Positions 1-8,634 of a stretch of DNA of 34,592 bases are shown piece after piece (positions within the stretch are counted from its first letter, which is position 1; every line of letters begins with the position of its first letter). A model generated the notes under the pieces. That model worked only from the letters and a program-made list of their open reading frames with translations. It searched no databases and was not told the origin of the DNA. Made by a program: the position numbers and the translations under genes. This DNA comes from Anaerolineales bacterium (GTDB lineage Bacteria > Chloroflexota > Anaerolineae > E26-bin7). Location of the stretch: assembly GCA_004377365.1 (NCBI GenBank), contig SOHZ01000469.1, positions 1 through 34,592 on the forward strand, read 5' to 3'.

Positions 1-72
1 AGCTATCGTGTTCTCCGAATAGCCCTTCTCCGCGACAAGGAAGTCAAGGAATTTCCTTATTTGCTCCTGCAT
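1..72 (-). CDS. Tyrosine recombinase, XerC/XerD-like, N-terminal fragment (runs off window start)
   Basis: Reverse complement from ATG at 72 reads MQEQIRKFLDFLVAEKGYSENTIA, typical of the Xer core-binding domain N-terminus; SD AAGGAG upstream. Not in the ORF track because truncated. Confidence 0.7.
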   Translation of the reverse strand, partial: MQEQIRKFLDFLVAEKGYSENTIA

Positions 73-98
73 GGCCAACACTCCTTTCTTGCACCCCT

Positions 99-127
99 AT
101 TGTACCATTAACTTTGCATAAAATCAA
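99..127 (-). promoter_or_regulatory. Sigma70-type promoter for the Xer-like gene
   Basis: - strand TTGATT-17 bp-TACAAT, about 27 nt upstream of the ATG. Confidence 0.6.
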
Positions 128-133
128 ATCTGG

Positions 134-1396
134 CTAGTAGTGCACCACCACCAGGGTGCCAGGGTTCCCGTCACTGGCCCGCACAGAGTTCTTGCCGGAG
201 GGCACAACAGGGCCAGACCACTCGTAGAGCCACCGGGCGTCCTCAGTCCGCAGGTTGACACAACCGTGGCTCATCGGTTGGCCAAAATTACTGTGCCAGT
301 AGGTACCGTGAAAGGAATAAGCTTTGTAGAAAAACATGACATAAGGGACATTGGGCAAGTAATAGCCGGGGCCGGACATGGCCTGAGAGCGGACCTTCAG
401 GTAGATATGGTAACGGCCTGTGACAGTGGGGGTCCAGCGAGTCCCGGTCGAGGCTAGCGCCCAGTAAACGGGTACGTCACCCTCATAAGCCGTCAGGCTT
501 TGGGAACTAAGGTTGATATCTATCCACCTGTTGGAAGCAGCAACTGGAGGCGATGTGGGGATGGGTGTCGGCGGCGGCGGTGTGGGGGTAGGAGGCTCCG
601 TCGCCACCATGGTCGGTGTAGCCGTCGGCTGAGGCGAGGGGGTATCTGTAGGAGGCGGAGTAAAGGTCGGTGTATCCGTAGGTCTCGCCGTTGGCGTGGG
701 ACTGGGCGTGAGCGTCTCGGTGGGTGTGGGGGTGTCGGTAGGCACCGGCGTATCTGTAGACGTGGGGGTAGGTGTATGTGTCAACGTGGGCGTCGGCGTA
801 TCCGTGGCTGTGGCTGTAAAGGTTGGGCGCAAGGTGGCCGTGAAGGTTGCAGTAGGCGCAGTGGTAGGCAACAATGCGGCCCTGACGGTCTGCTGGTCAT
901 CGCCTCCAACGAGGGCGAATAAGCCACCTACCAGAAAAGCTAAAATGCAGAGAAGCGTGGCCCCGCCGATGCTCGATATCAAACGCCGAGCTCGATGGGC
1001 TTTAACAGCTTCCTTGCCCCTGACGCGAACCGCCGAAGAAGTCAGGTCCACCGGACGTGGTGGGCCCTGACCCCGGCGACCAGCCTGCTCGAACCTCGTC
1101 ACCCGCTTGCGGGCCCAGCGGATGCCAGCCTTGGCGTATTCGTTCCGCGGATTGATGGTCAATACCCGAACCAAATAGGCCAGGCTCTCGCGGGGGGCAT
1201 CGGCCAGGCCAGCCTGCCAGAGGAGAGCCTGCTCGTTGTTCGGATCCATGTCCAAAACAGCAACAAAACAAGCACGGGCATCAGCCCGTCGGCCTACGTC
1301 CGCCGCGATGATGCCCAGCCTCAGCAAGTTCGAGATCTGATCCCCTTCTGGGGGAGATTTGAACCTCCTCTGTTGTGGGTTGCTCTCTTCAGACAT
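134..1396 (-). CDS. TPR / TM / Thr-Pro-rich linker / L,D-transpeptidase (YkuD) protein
   Basis: N-terminal TPR-like region, TM segment [25 protein letters not shown], PTxTPT linker, C-terminal catalytic motif [16 protein letters not shown]. Confidence 0.85.
   Translation of the reverse strand: MSEESNPQQRRFKSPPEGDQISNLLRLGIIAADVGRRADARACFVAVLDMDPNNEQALLWQAGLADAPRESLAYLVRVLTINPRNEYAKAGIRWARKRVTRFEQAGRRGQGPPRPVDLTSSAVRVRGKEAVKAHRARRLISSIGGATLLCILAFLVGGLFALVGGDDQQTVRAALLPTTAPTATFTATLRPTFTATATDTPTPTLTHTPTPTSTDTPVPTDTPTPTETLTPSPTPTARPTDTPTFTPPPTDTPSPQPTATPTMVATEPPTPTPPPPTPIPTSPPVAASNRWIDINLSSQSLTAYEGDVPVYWALASTGTRWTPTVTGRYHIYLKVRSQAMSGPGYYLPNVPYVMFFYKAYSFHGTYWHSNFGQPMSHGCVNLRTEDARWLYEWSGPVVPSGKNSVRASDGNPGTLVVVHY
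560..850. repeat. Low-complexity DNA encoding T/P-rich linker
   Basis: Degenerate GT-rich hexamer-like repeats (gtgggggtaggtgtatccgtag...); open frames on both strands are a by-product. Confidence 0.7.
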
Positions 1397-1519
1397 TCAA
1401 AAGCTCTCCACCTGCCGTGAGAATCGCTGTCCGACTGGATTATGTCGTGTTTTATCTTACCATAAAATCACCAATTTGACAAATCGGTCAGGAGCAGCCT
1501 TGGCCGTTTAGCACCCGAT

Positions 1520-1548
1520 TTGACAGTTGGGGCAAAATGTGCGATAGT
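1520..1548 (+). promoter_or_regulatory. Candidate sigma70 promoter
   Basis: TTGACA-17 bp-GATAGT upstream of the 1569 CDS. Confidence 0.45.
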
Positions 1549-1568
1549 TTAGATGGAGGTAATGGACT

Positions 1569-4500
1569 ATGAAAGTGAAGGCAATGTTGTGGGGTTCGCT
1601 CCTGTTGGCCCTCGCGGCAGGCTGCGGGCTATCCAGAGCACCTTCGGAAATGGGGCAGGGGACGTCGGTCTCTGTTGTTGGCGGGTCTATCCCAGAGACG
1701 CGAATGGCCTCGCCTGCCAGCGGGACACAGGTTCCAACACCGACAGCCATAGCCTCTCCCACACCTGAGACCATGCCCATGCCGACCCATCAGGCCAAGA
1801 TGGCATTGCCTGCGGTGCTGACCCAGCTTTCCCTGGGCGTGCCAGCCGGTAACGGCTACTACCCAGAAAAGATGGCCGTCAATCCCAATACCCACCGCGT
1901 CTATGCGCACAATCAGACCGGCGAGAAGGGTATGGGACGGGTCTCGGTCATTGATGGGCAAACTCAAGAGATCGTTGCCACCATTGACGTGGGACTGAGC
2001 GGTTCCCCAGTAGGCAGGGTGGTCGTGGACGAGGCGGTCAACCGCGTGTATGTGATCAGTGGCGATGAGACTCTCTCTGTCATCAACGGAGCTACCAATG
2101 AGATACTGACGACCATTGATGGGGTTCAGGATATGGCGCTGGACCCGGCTGGTGGCATCGTATACGTGGCGGACGACTTCTCACTGCGAGTTCTGGACGG
2201 CGACGATTACCATGAGTTGCGACGGACCGGGCTGGCGTTGTCAGGGACCGTAGACCTGTTGGCCGTCAACCCGCCCGCCGACCGCCTCTATCTGGCCTGC
2301 TTGGGCACTGCGACTCTCGACATCATCTCGGCCAGCACTTTGGATATGATCACTACTATCCCTCTGGAGAGTCCGCTCCAGGACATGGCTGTCAACACCC
2401 TCACCAATCGCCTCTATGTGACCCTCAGCTCCCAGGGCCGCAACCAGGTCTTGGCTCTGGACGGAGACAACGGGAGTATCCTGGCCAGCCTGGCCATAGG
2501 TGATGAATACCAGTCCATCGTCTTGGCCGTGGATGAAGCGGCCGAGCGCCTCTACCTGGGCAAAGGGACCAGTGAAGAGCCAGGCGTAACCATCGTTGAT
2601 GGACGCACCATGAAGCCGATTGCCGAGCTACCGACGTCCACAAGCGTGTATGGCCTGGCTGTTGACCCCACTCTCAACCAACTCTACGCGGCTCAGACCT
2701 ACGAAAACCAGGTGCTGGTCTTCGACGTCGAGCGGGAGACCGCTGTGGCCAGGATCGCTACGGCCATCGAGTTGATGGACCTGGAGGTTGACCCTCAAGC
2801 CCAGCGACTGTACGCTACCGACAGCACCGATAGGTTGCACATCATTGATAGTACCAACTACGAGGAATTGGAGGTCATCCCTGGCCGTGGTTCCATGGCC
2901 CTCGACCAGGAACGGGGGCAGCTCTACGTCGGTGATGTCGAGGGCCAAGGCATTCAAATCCTCGACACTGGCAGCCATCAATCCATGGGTCTTATCCCCC
3001 AAGTGGGTAAGCCAGTCGTCAACCTGGTGACGGGCAGAGTCTACATCGTGGAGCACGGGGTCTACATTGCTGACCCCGAAGCGCAAGCCGTGCTCGGCGA
3101 GGTCGAGGGCCTCTCCGCCGGGCCGGAGCAGTTCTACTCCCCTTTTGCCCTCGATCTGACGGTTGATCCCCAGCGTGAGCTGCTTTACTTCATCGTCAAC
3201 AACAACACCCCCGGTTCCAACAATGGCAATTACCTCTACGTCTACGACGAGCCCACGCTCACCCGCGTCCTGACCGACACCGAGCGCAGCGTGCAGGCCG
3301 TTGACGTGGACCCGCTGACCGGGCTGGCCTACGTGACCCGTGTCTGGTTCGACCGGAGCTTTCTGAGCGTGCTGGAGGCAGGCGAGCGCTACGTGGCCCG
3401 CCTGGAGGGCGTCACGGGGCCAGTGCGGGTGGACCCGGCCGCCGGGCGCGTCTACCTGACCCAGAGCGGCTACGAGCTCACACGGCTGCTGGTCATTGAT
3501 GCCGAGACGGCCAGCCTGATGGCCACGGTGCTTTTGGAAGGAGACTTTGACCTGGACACTTTGGATCCAGCCACCGGTCGCCTCTACCTGCGCGGGCGAG
3601 GGGGACGCATCCTGGCCATGGCTCCCGACGGGGGGAGCTTCCCGTCTGCCTCCCCGCCCCGGCCGGTGGTGTTGCCGGCCAGCCCGATTCAGCAGATCGT
3701 GGCCTCCCCCAGCTCCGAAGAGAATGGCACCCTTTTCGTCATTGTGGAGACCAGGCTCTACAAATCCACCGATGGCGGGGAATCGTGGGGCTCGGTCGGT
3801 GGGGGCCTACCCCTTGATGGCTGGGTAGTCTCCCTGGCCCTGTCCCCAAACTACGCTGACGACCAGACCCTCTTCGCCGGGGTGTCCTCGGGCCTCACCG
3901 GGGGAGGCGTCTACAAATCCACCGACGGCGGGCACTCCTGGCGTCTGGCTTGCCTGGGGTTGAGCGACCTCCTCGTCCAGGGGATAGCTGTCTCTCCCGA
4001 CTACGCCGACGATGCCACGGTCTTTGCTCGTTCGTATCGGCAGGGACTCTTCCGCTCTACCGACGGCGGGGCTCACTGGACAGCCCTGGGGGAGCACTAC
4101 GCTGGTGAGCCGGAAAACCGCCGCCTGGGAACGCTGGCCCTTTCCCCCGCCTACGCCACCGATGGCATCCTGTGGGCTGGGATGAGCGGCCTGGACCGCA
4201 ATGCCCTCCTGGCCTCGACCGACGGTGGAGACACCTGGCAGGAGTTGATGAGGGGAGGGGCCGAGGCCCTGGCCCTGTCACCGGCTTTCACCGAAGATGG
4301 GACGGCCTTTGCTGCCTTCAGTGGGATCGGTTTGTTGCGTACCACAGACGGTGGGCATACGTGGGAAGCAGCCAACACGGGCCTGCTTTACGAGAACGCT
4401 GCTTTCACCGCTCTGGCCCTCTCGCCCTCATTCATCCAAAACCGGACCCTCTATGCTTTGCTTGCCTGGTGGGCCGAAGGCTTCGAGGCGGCGCACCTCT

Positions 4501-5684
4501 ACCGCTCCACTGACGGCGGTGACTCGTGGCAGGGGCTCCAGGCTGGCCTGCCCTCTGAGTCCAGAATCACAGCCCTGAGCCTTCTGGACGATGACTCCCT
4601 TCTCCTGGGCACTGAGGATGGGGGCGTCTACCACGTGGCTGTGGATGATCTGGACTGGGCAGCCGTGGTTGGGAAGGAAGGGACGGTCCAGCCTTACGAG
4701 GTGGACGTGAACGCGCTGGCCATCTCACCGGACTATGCCCAAGACCGGACCATCTACGCTGGCAGCGCCGCAGCAGGAGTGTTCCTCTCCACTGACGGGG
4801 GGTTGCATTGGCAAGAGGCGGGCTTCCCGGCACGGGGTAGCGACCCCGACCTCTTCCACCTGGCCCTTTCGCCGGATTACCCTCAAGACAGGACGCTTTT
4901 CGCCACGGCCGGCTGGCGACTCTATCGCTCGACCGATGGCGGAGGCTCCTGGCAGGCGATGGGGCGGGGGTTGCCGGCCGCCTTCCCCATCTCCGCCCTG
5001 GCTGTCTCGCCTGACTATGGTCGGGACAGGACCATCTATGCCGGGGGCAACTACCTCGTCCCGCGCATTTTCGTTTCCCCCGACGGTGGAGAGAGTTGGC
5101 AGGCGTCGGGGCAGGGGCTGCCCGAGTCTAGCTCTGGCATAGATGCCATCGCTTTATCCCCCGGCTACGCTATGGACCACACGGCCTATGCCTGGGTGAA
5201 GAACCGGGGCCTTTATCGCTCCACCGATGCAAGCGGTTCCTGGGAGCAAGCCTTTGAGGAGGAAGAGTGGTCGGTGCAGTCCCTGGTTCTCTCGCCCCGT
5301 TTCCCCACCGATGGGATGCTTTTCGTCGGCGCTCTCTTCGGCCAGTTGCACCAGTCCTTCGATGGTGGTTTCACCTGGCAGGATTTGAGCGCGGGCCTGC
5401 CGTCGGGCACGGTCTGGGTCAGGGCTTTGGTCCTCTCGCCGGATTCCGAAAACGATAGCACCCTTTTCGCTGGTCTCGATGAGGGCGTCATCAAATCCAC
5501 CGACGGCGGTCGCACCTGGCGGCCAGTCAACGCCGGGCTCCCTCTGAAAGACGACAGCAAACCGCCCTCAGTGCTCTCCCTGGCCATCTCGCCGGACTAT
5601 GCCAGCGACGGCACCCTCTTCGTGGGGTTGGTGGACTATGGCGTTTATAGATCGGTGGATGGGGGAGAGAACTGGGGGCGGTGA
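1569..5684 (+). CDS. Secreted lipoprotein with YVTN-type beta-propeller and BNR/sortilin-type repeats
   Basis: Lipobox-like signal LLLALAAGC; N-terminal repeats of the type VNPNTHRVYAHNQ..GRVSVIDG; about 12 repeats of LYRSTDGGxSWxxxxxGLP..ALSPDYAxDxTLFAG. Confidence 0.85.
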   Translation: MKVKAMLWGSLLLALAAGCGLSRAPSEMGQGTSVSVVGGSIPETRMASPASGTQVPTPTAIASPTPETMPMPTHQAKMALPAVLTQLSLGVPAGNGYYPEKMAVNPNTHRVYAHNQTGEKGMGRVSVIDGQTQEIVATIDVGLSGSPVGRVVVDEAVNRVYVISGDETLSVINGATNEILTTIDGVQDMALDPAGGIVYVADDFSLRVLDGDDYHELRRTGLALSGTVDLLAVNPPADRLYLACLGTATLDIISASTLDMITTIPLESPLQDMAVNTLTNRLYVTLSSQGRNQVLALDGDNGSILASLAIGDEYQSIVLAVDEAAERLYLGKGTSEEPGVTIVDGRTMKPIAELPTSTSVYGLAVDPTLNQLYAAQTYENQVLVFDVERETAVARIATAIELMDLEVDPQAQRLYATDSTDRLHIIDSTNYEELEVIPGRGSMALDQERGQLYVGDVEGQGIQILDTGSHQSMGLIPQVGKPVVNLVTGRVYIVEHGVYIADPEAQAVLGEVEGLSAGPEQFYSPFALDLTVDPQRELLYFIVNNNTPGSNNGNYLYVYDEPTLTRVLTDTERSVQAVDVDPLTGLAYVTRVWFDRSFLSVLEAGERYVARLEGVTGPVRVDPAAGRVYLTQSGYELTRLLVIDAETASLMATVLLEGDFDLDTLDPATGRLYLRGRGGRILAMAPDGGSFPSASPPRPVVLPASPIQQIVASPSSEENGTLFVIVETRLYKSTDGGESWGSVGGGLPLDGWVVSLALSPNYADDQTLFAGVSSGLTGGGVYKSTDGGHSWRLACLGLSDLLVQGIAVSPDYADDATVFARSYRQGLFRSTDGGAHWTALGEHYAGEPENRRLGTLALSPAYATDGILWAGMSGLDRNALLASTDGGDTWQELMRGGAEALALSPAFTEDGTAFAAFSGIGLLRTTDGGHTWEAANTGLLYENAAFTALALSPSFIQNRTLYALLAWWAEGFEAAHLYRSTDGGDSWQGLQAGLPSESRITALSLLDDDSLLLGTEDGGVYHVAVDDLDWAAVVGKEGTVQPYEVDVNALAISPDYAQDRTIYAGSAAAGVFLSTDGGLHWQEAGFPARGSDPDLFHLALSPDYPQDRTLFATAGWRLYRSTDGGGSWQAMGRGLPAAFPISALAVSPDYGRDRTIYAGGNYLVPRIFVSPDGGESWQASGQGLPESSSGIDAIALSPGYAMDHTAYAWVKNRGLYRSTDASGSWEQAFEEEEWSVQSLVLSPRFPTDGMLFVGALFGQLHQSFDGGFTWQDLSAGLPSGTVWVRALVLSPDSENDSTLFAGLDEGVIKSTDGGRTWRPVNAGLPLKDDSKPPSVLSLAISPDYASDGTLFVGLVDYGVYRSVDGGENWGR

Positions 5685-5697
5685 GCTGCGCTTGAAA

Positions 5698-5726
5698 TTG
5701 ACAAATCCAACCTGTTGGACTATAAT
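5698..5726 (+). promoter_or_regulatory. Consensus sigma70 promoter
   Basis: TTGACA-17 bp-TATAAT, perfect consensus. Confidence 0.8.
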
Positions 5727-5734
5727 CTAATCAA

Positions 5735-6319
5735 ATGGACAATCAGCCCTATCAACTGGAGAATGAAGCCATGATCTACGACAAGCTCTTCGCCACCAGC
5801 CACGCCCAGGTATTGCGTTTCCTGGCCCGCCATGTGGGTCGGTCATTCTATGAGCGGGAAATTGTGGAAAGCACTGCTGTCAGCCGGAGTGCTGTCAACC
5901 TGGCCGCCAACGCTCTTTATGAAGCAGGCTTCTTGAGGCGTGAGCGACGAGGAAGGATGAACTTTTATGCAGTCAACGACCGCCACCCCTTTGTGCGTCA
6001 GTTCAAGATACTCGATACCATTGCTCTGTTGGGGCCGCTTCTGACGCAACTGCAACCGTTGAGCCGTCGGATTGTGCTCTTTGGCAGTTGCGCTCAGGGC
6101 ACCGATGCGGCTGACAGCGATGTGGACCTGTTTGTCCTGACACCGGACCGCAGCCGAGTGATGGCCCTCATCAGCCACAACAGACTTGAGCGGCCAGTAC
6201 AGCCGGTGATCGTCAGCAACCAGGAACTGGCAACGATGAAGCAGAATGATCGCGCCTTCTACGAGCAGGTGCAACAAGGTATCGTCCTATGGGAGACGGT
6301 GGATGAACTGGCAACTTGA
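5735..6319 (+). CDS. Winged-helix / nucleotidyltransferase (MNT-like) protein
   Basis: HTH-like N-terminus (EREIVESTAVSRSAVNLAANALYEAGFLRRERRGRMNFY) followed by NTase motif LFGSCAQGTDAADSDVDLFVL. Alternative ATG at 5771 with GGAG SD. Confidence 0.75.
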   Translation: MDNQPYQLENEAMIYDKLFATSHAQVLRFLARHVGRSFYEREIVESTAVSRSAVNLAANALYEAGFLRRERRGRMNFYAVNDRHPFVRQFKILDTIALLGPLLTQLQPLSRRIVLFGSCAQGTDAADSDVDLFVLTPDRSRVMALISHNRLERPVQPVIVSNQELATMKQNDRAFYEQVQQGIVLWETVDELAT

Positions 6320-6348
6320 TTGACATCTAAGAGAATATGTTTTACAAT
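6320..6348 (+). promoter_or_regulatory. Sigma70 promoter for EF-G-like gene
   Basis: TTGACA-17 bp-TACAAT. Confidence 0.7.
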
Positions 6349-6437
6349 AGGGTAGAACGCGCGCATTGAGTTGCGTGAAGTTACATGGCGATAGGCCATC
6401 AGCTATCAGCCATAAGCCATCTGTTAAGGAGGATTTG

Positions 6438-8513
6438 ATGACGGATAGTTACAAGACCGAGCAGTTGAGGAACGTCGCCCTTATCGCTCACGGTAGCGCT
6501 GGCAAGACCTCGCTGGCCGAGGCCATGATCTTCGATACGGGGGCCACCAGCCGATTGGGTAAAGTAGAAGACGGGACCACCGTCTCTGACTATGACACCG
6601 AGGAGATCCGGCGCAAGATTTCGCTGAGCACCTCGATTGTACCCTGTGAGTGGAACGGCCACAAGATCAACGTGTTGGATACCCCCGGTTACATAGACTT
6701 TGTGGGCGAGGTTAAGGGAGCGGTCAGGGTTGCCGATGGAGCGATGGTAGTACTGGATGCCGTCTCCGGTGTCGAGGTGGGCACAGAACTGGTCTGGAGT
6801 TTCGCCGATGAGCAAAACCTGCCGCGCCTGGTCTTTGTCAACAAGATGGACCGCGAGAATGCCAATTTCACGCACACTCTGGAACAATTGGACAAAAAGT
6901 TTGAAGGGAACATGATTCCTGTCCAGTTGCCTGTAGGCAGCGAAAGCCAATTCAAAGGCGTGGTGGATTTGGTTTCCATGAAAGCCTACCTGGGCGATAA
7001 AGCTGAAGAGGGAGGGATACCAGCAGGCCTGGAAGACGAGGTAGAGGAATATCGTCTGCGTTTGATTGAAGCAGCGGCCGAAGGCGACGATGAATTGATC
7101 GTGAAATATCTGGAAGGGGAAGAGCTAACTGAGGGGGAAATCAAGCGCGGATTGGCAATCGGTGTCAAAAGCGGCAAGATAATCCCCGTCCTCTGTGGTT
7201 CGGCGATCCTGAACTTGGGCGTTCAGCCGCTGCTCCAGGCCATCATTGATTATTTCCCCTCACCGGCTGACCGCCCGGAGATTAAAGGGACGAATCCAGC
7301 TACTGGCGAAAAGGAAATCCTGGAGCCGACTCCCATGGCCCCTCTCTCAGTCATGGTCTTCAAGACTATCGCCGACCCCTATGTGGGCAAACTGACCTAT
7401 TTCCGCGTCTGCTCAGGAGCTATGGAATCCGATTCGCGTGTCTTTAACCCCCTCAGCGGCGAGGAGGAGCGCATTGGCCAGCTTTACCTTATACGGGGCA
7501 AGGAGCAAGAGCCAGTCAAGACAGTTCAGACGGGGGACATCGGCGGGGTGGCCAAGCTATCAGCCACGACCACTGGCCAGACCCTTTGTGATAAAGGACA
7601 TCCGATCGTTTTACCTTCCATCAGTTTCCCCAATCCCGTCTTCTCGGTGGCCGTTGTCCCCAAGACCAAAGCCGACCTGGATAAGATGGGCACAGCCCTG
7701 AACCGGCTGGTGGAGGAGGACCCGACTTTACGGGTGGAGCGTGAGCCGGGTACGGGTGAAACCATTCTCTCGGGCATGGGCGAGTCCCACGTGGACATTG
7801 CCACCCGGCGACTGAGCCAAAAGTTTGGGGTGGATATTTTGACCTCGATCCCCAAGGTGCCCTACCGGGAGACCATTACCAGAAAGTCTGAAGCCCAGGG
7901 CCGGCATAAAAAGCAAACCGGTGGCCGGGGACAGTTTGGGGATGTTTTCATCCGCTTCGAACCCCTGCCGCGTGGCTCTGGCTTTGAGTTTGCAGGCAAG
8001 ATCTTTGGCGGCGCTGTGCCCAAGGGGTTTATCCCTGCTGTGGAGAAAGGATTGAGGGAAATCATAAAGAAAGGGGTGCTGGCTGGTTATCCCACCGTGG
8101 ATTTCCGGGCCACTCTCTACGATGGCTCCTATCACCCGGTGGATTCCCAGGAAATCGCCTTCCGGCTGGCTGCCCAACTGGCTTTCAAAAAGGGCATCCC
8201 CGAGGCTGGCCCCGTGCTCCTGGAGCCCATCATGAGCGTAACCATCACCGTGCCCGAGGAATACATGGGCGATGTGCTGGGCGATCTCAACACCAAGAGA
8301 GCCCGGGTGCAGGGCATGGAGCAGCAACGGGGTAACAGCATCGTCACCGCCCAGGCGCCTCTGGCCGAGATGCAACGCTACGCCACCGACCTGCGCTCCA
8401 TCACTCAGGGGCGGGGCATTTTCTCTATGGAATTCTCACACTACGAAGAAGTGCCCGGCCATCTCGTGGAGAGCATCGTCGCTGAGACCAAGCGAGAGGC
8501 CGAGAAGGAATAG
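6438..8513 (+). CDS. Translation elongation factor G-like GTPase (EF-G paralog)
   Basis: P-loop AHGSAGKTSLAEA, DTPGYIDF, NKMDREN; EF-G domains II-V; start at 6438 preceded by AAGGAGG (the ORF-track start at 6366 is upstream of the SD). Confidence 0.9.
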   Translation: MTDSYKTEQLRNVALIAHGSAGKTSLAEAMIFDTGATSRLGKVEDGTTVSDYDTEEIRRKISLSTSIVPCEWNGHKINVLDTPGYIDFVGEVKGAVRVADGAMVVLDAVSGVEVGTELVWSFADEQNLPRLVFVNKMDRENANFTHTLEQLDKKFEGNMIPVQLPVGSESQFKGVVDLVSMKAYLGDKAEEGGIPAGLEDEVEEYRLRLIEAAAEGDDELIVKYLEGEELTEGEIKRGLAIGVKSGKIIPVLCGSAILNLGVQPLLQAIIDYFPSPADRPEIKGTNPATGEKEILEPTPMAPLSVMVFKTIADPYVGKLTYFRVCSGAMESDSRVFNPLSGEEERIGQLYLIRGKEQEPVKTVQTGDIGGVAKLSATTTGQTLCDKGHPIVLPSISFPNPVFSVAVVPKTKADLDKMGTALNRLVEEDPTLRVEREPGTGETILSGMGESHVDIATRRLSQKFGVDILTSIPKVPYRETITRKSEAQGRHKKQTGGRGQFGDVFIRFEPLPRGSGFEFAGKIFGGAVPKGFIPAVEKGLREIIKKGVLAGYPTVDFRATLYDGSYHPVDSQEIAFRLAAQLAFKKGIPEAGPVLLEPIMSVTITVPEEYMGDVLGDLNTKRARVQGMEQQRGNSIVTAQAPLAEMQRYATDLRSITQGRGIFSMEFSHYEEVPGHLVESIVAETKREAEKE

Positions 8514-8542
8514 GGAGCCAAGCTGAGCTAAACATAGGGAGA

Positions 8543-8580
8543 AAAGGCCCATCCATCCGAGTTGTGGATGGGCCTTTCAA
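8543..8580 (+). terminator. Rho-independent-like hairpin
   Basis: Perfect 13-bp stem AAAGGCCCATCCA / TGGATGGGCCTTT, 9-nt loop. Confidence 0.75.
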
Positions 8581-8634
8581 CCAGGAACTGGTAAAGGGAG
8601 GCAAGGATTGGCTCGCTGATCTAGGGGTGGTTCC

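Noticed and set aside
560-850. Possible CRISPR or tandem-repeat array
   Set aside because: Units are degenerate hexamer-scale codon repeats with no spacers of constant length; coding low complexity explains them.
500-1070. Long + strand ORFs opposite the L,D-transpeptidase linker
   Set aside because: Gly/Val/Arg low-complexity translations are the antisense of T/P-rich coding DNA; no domain and no RBS.
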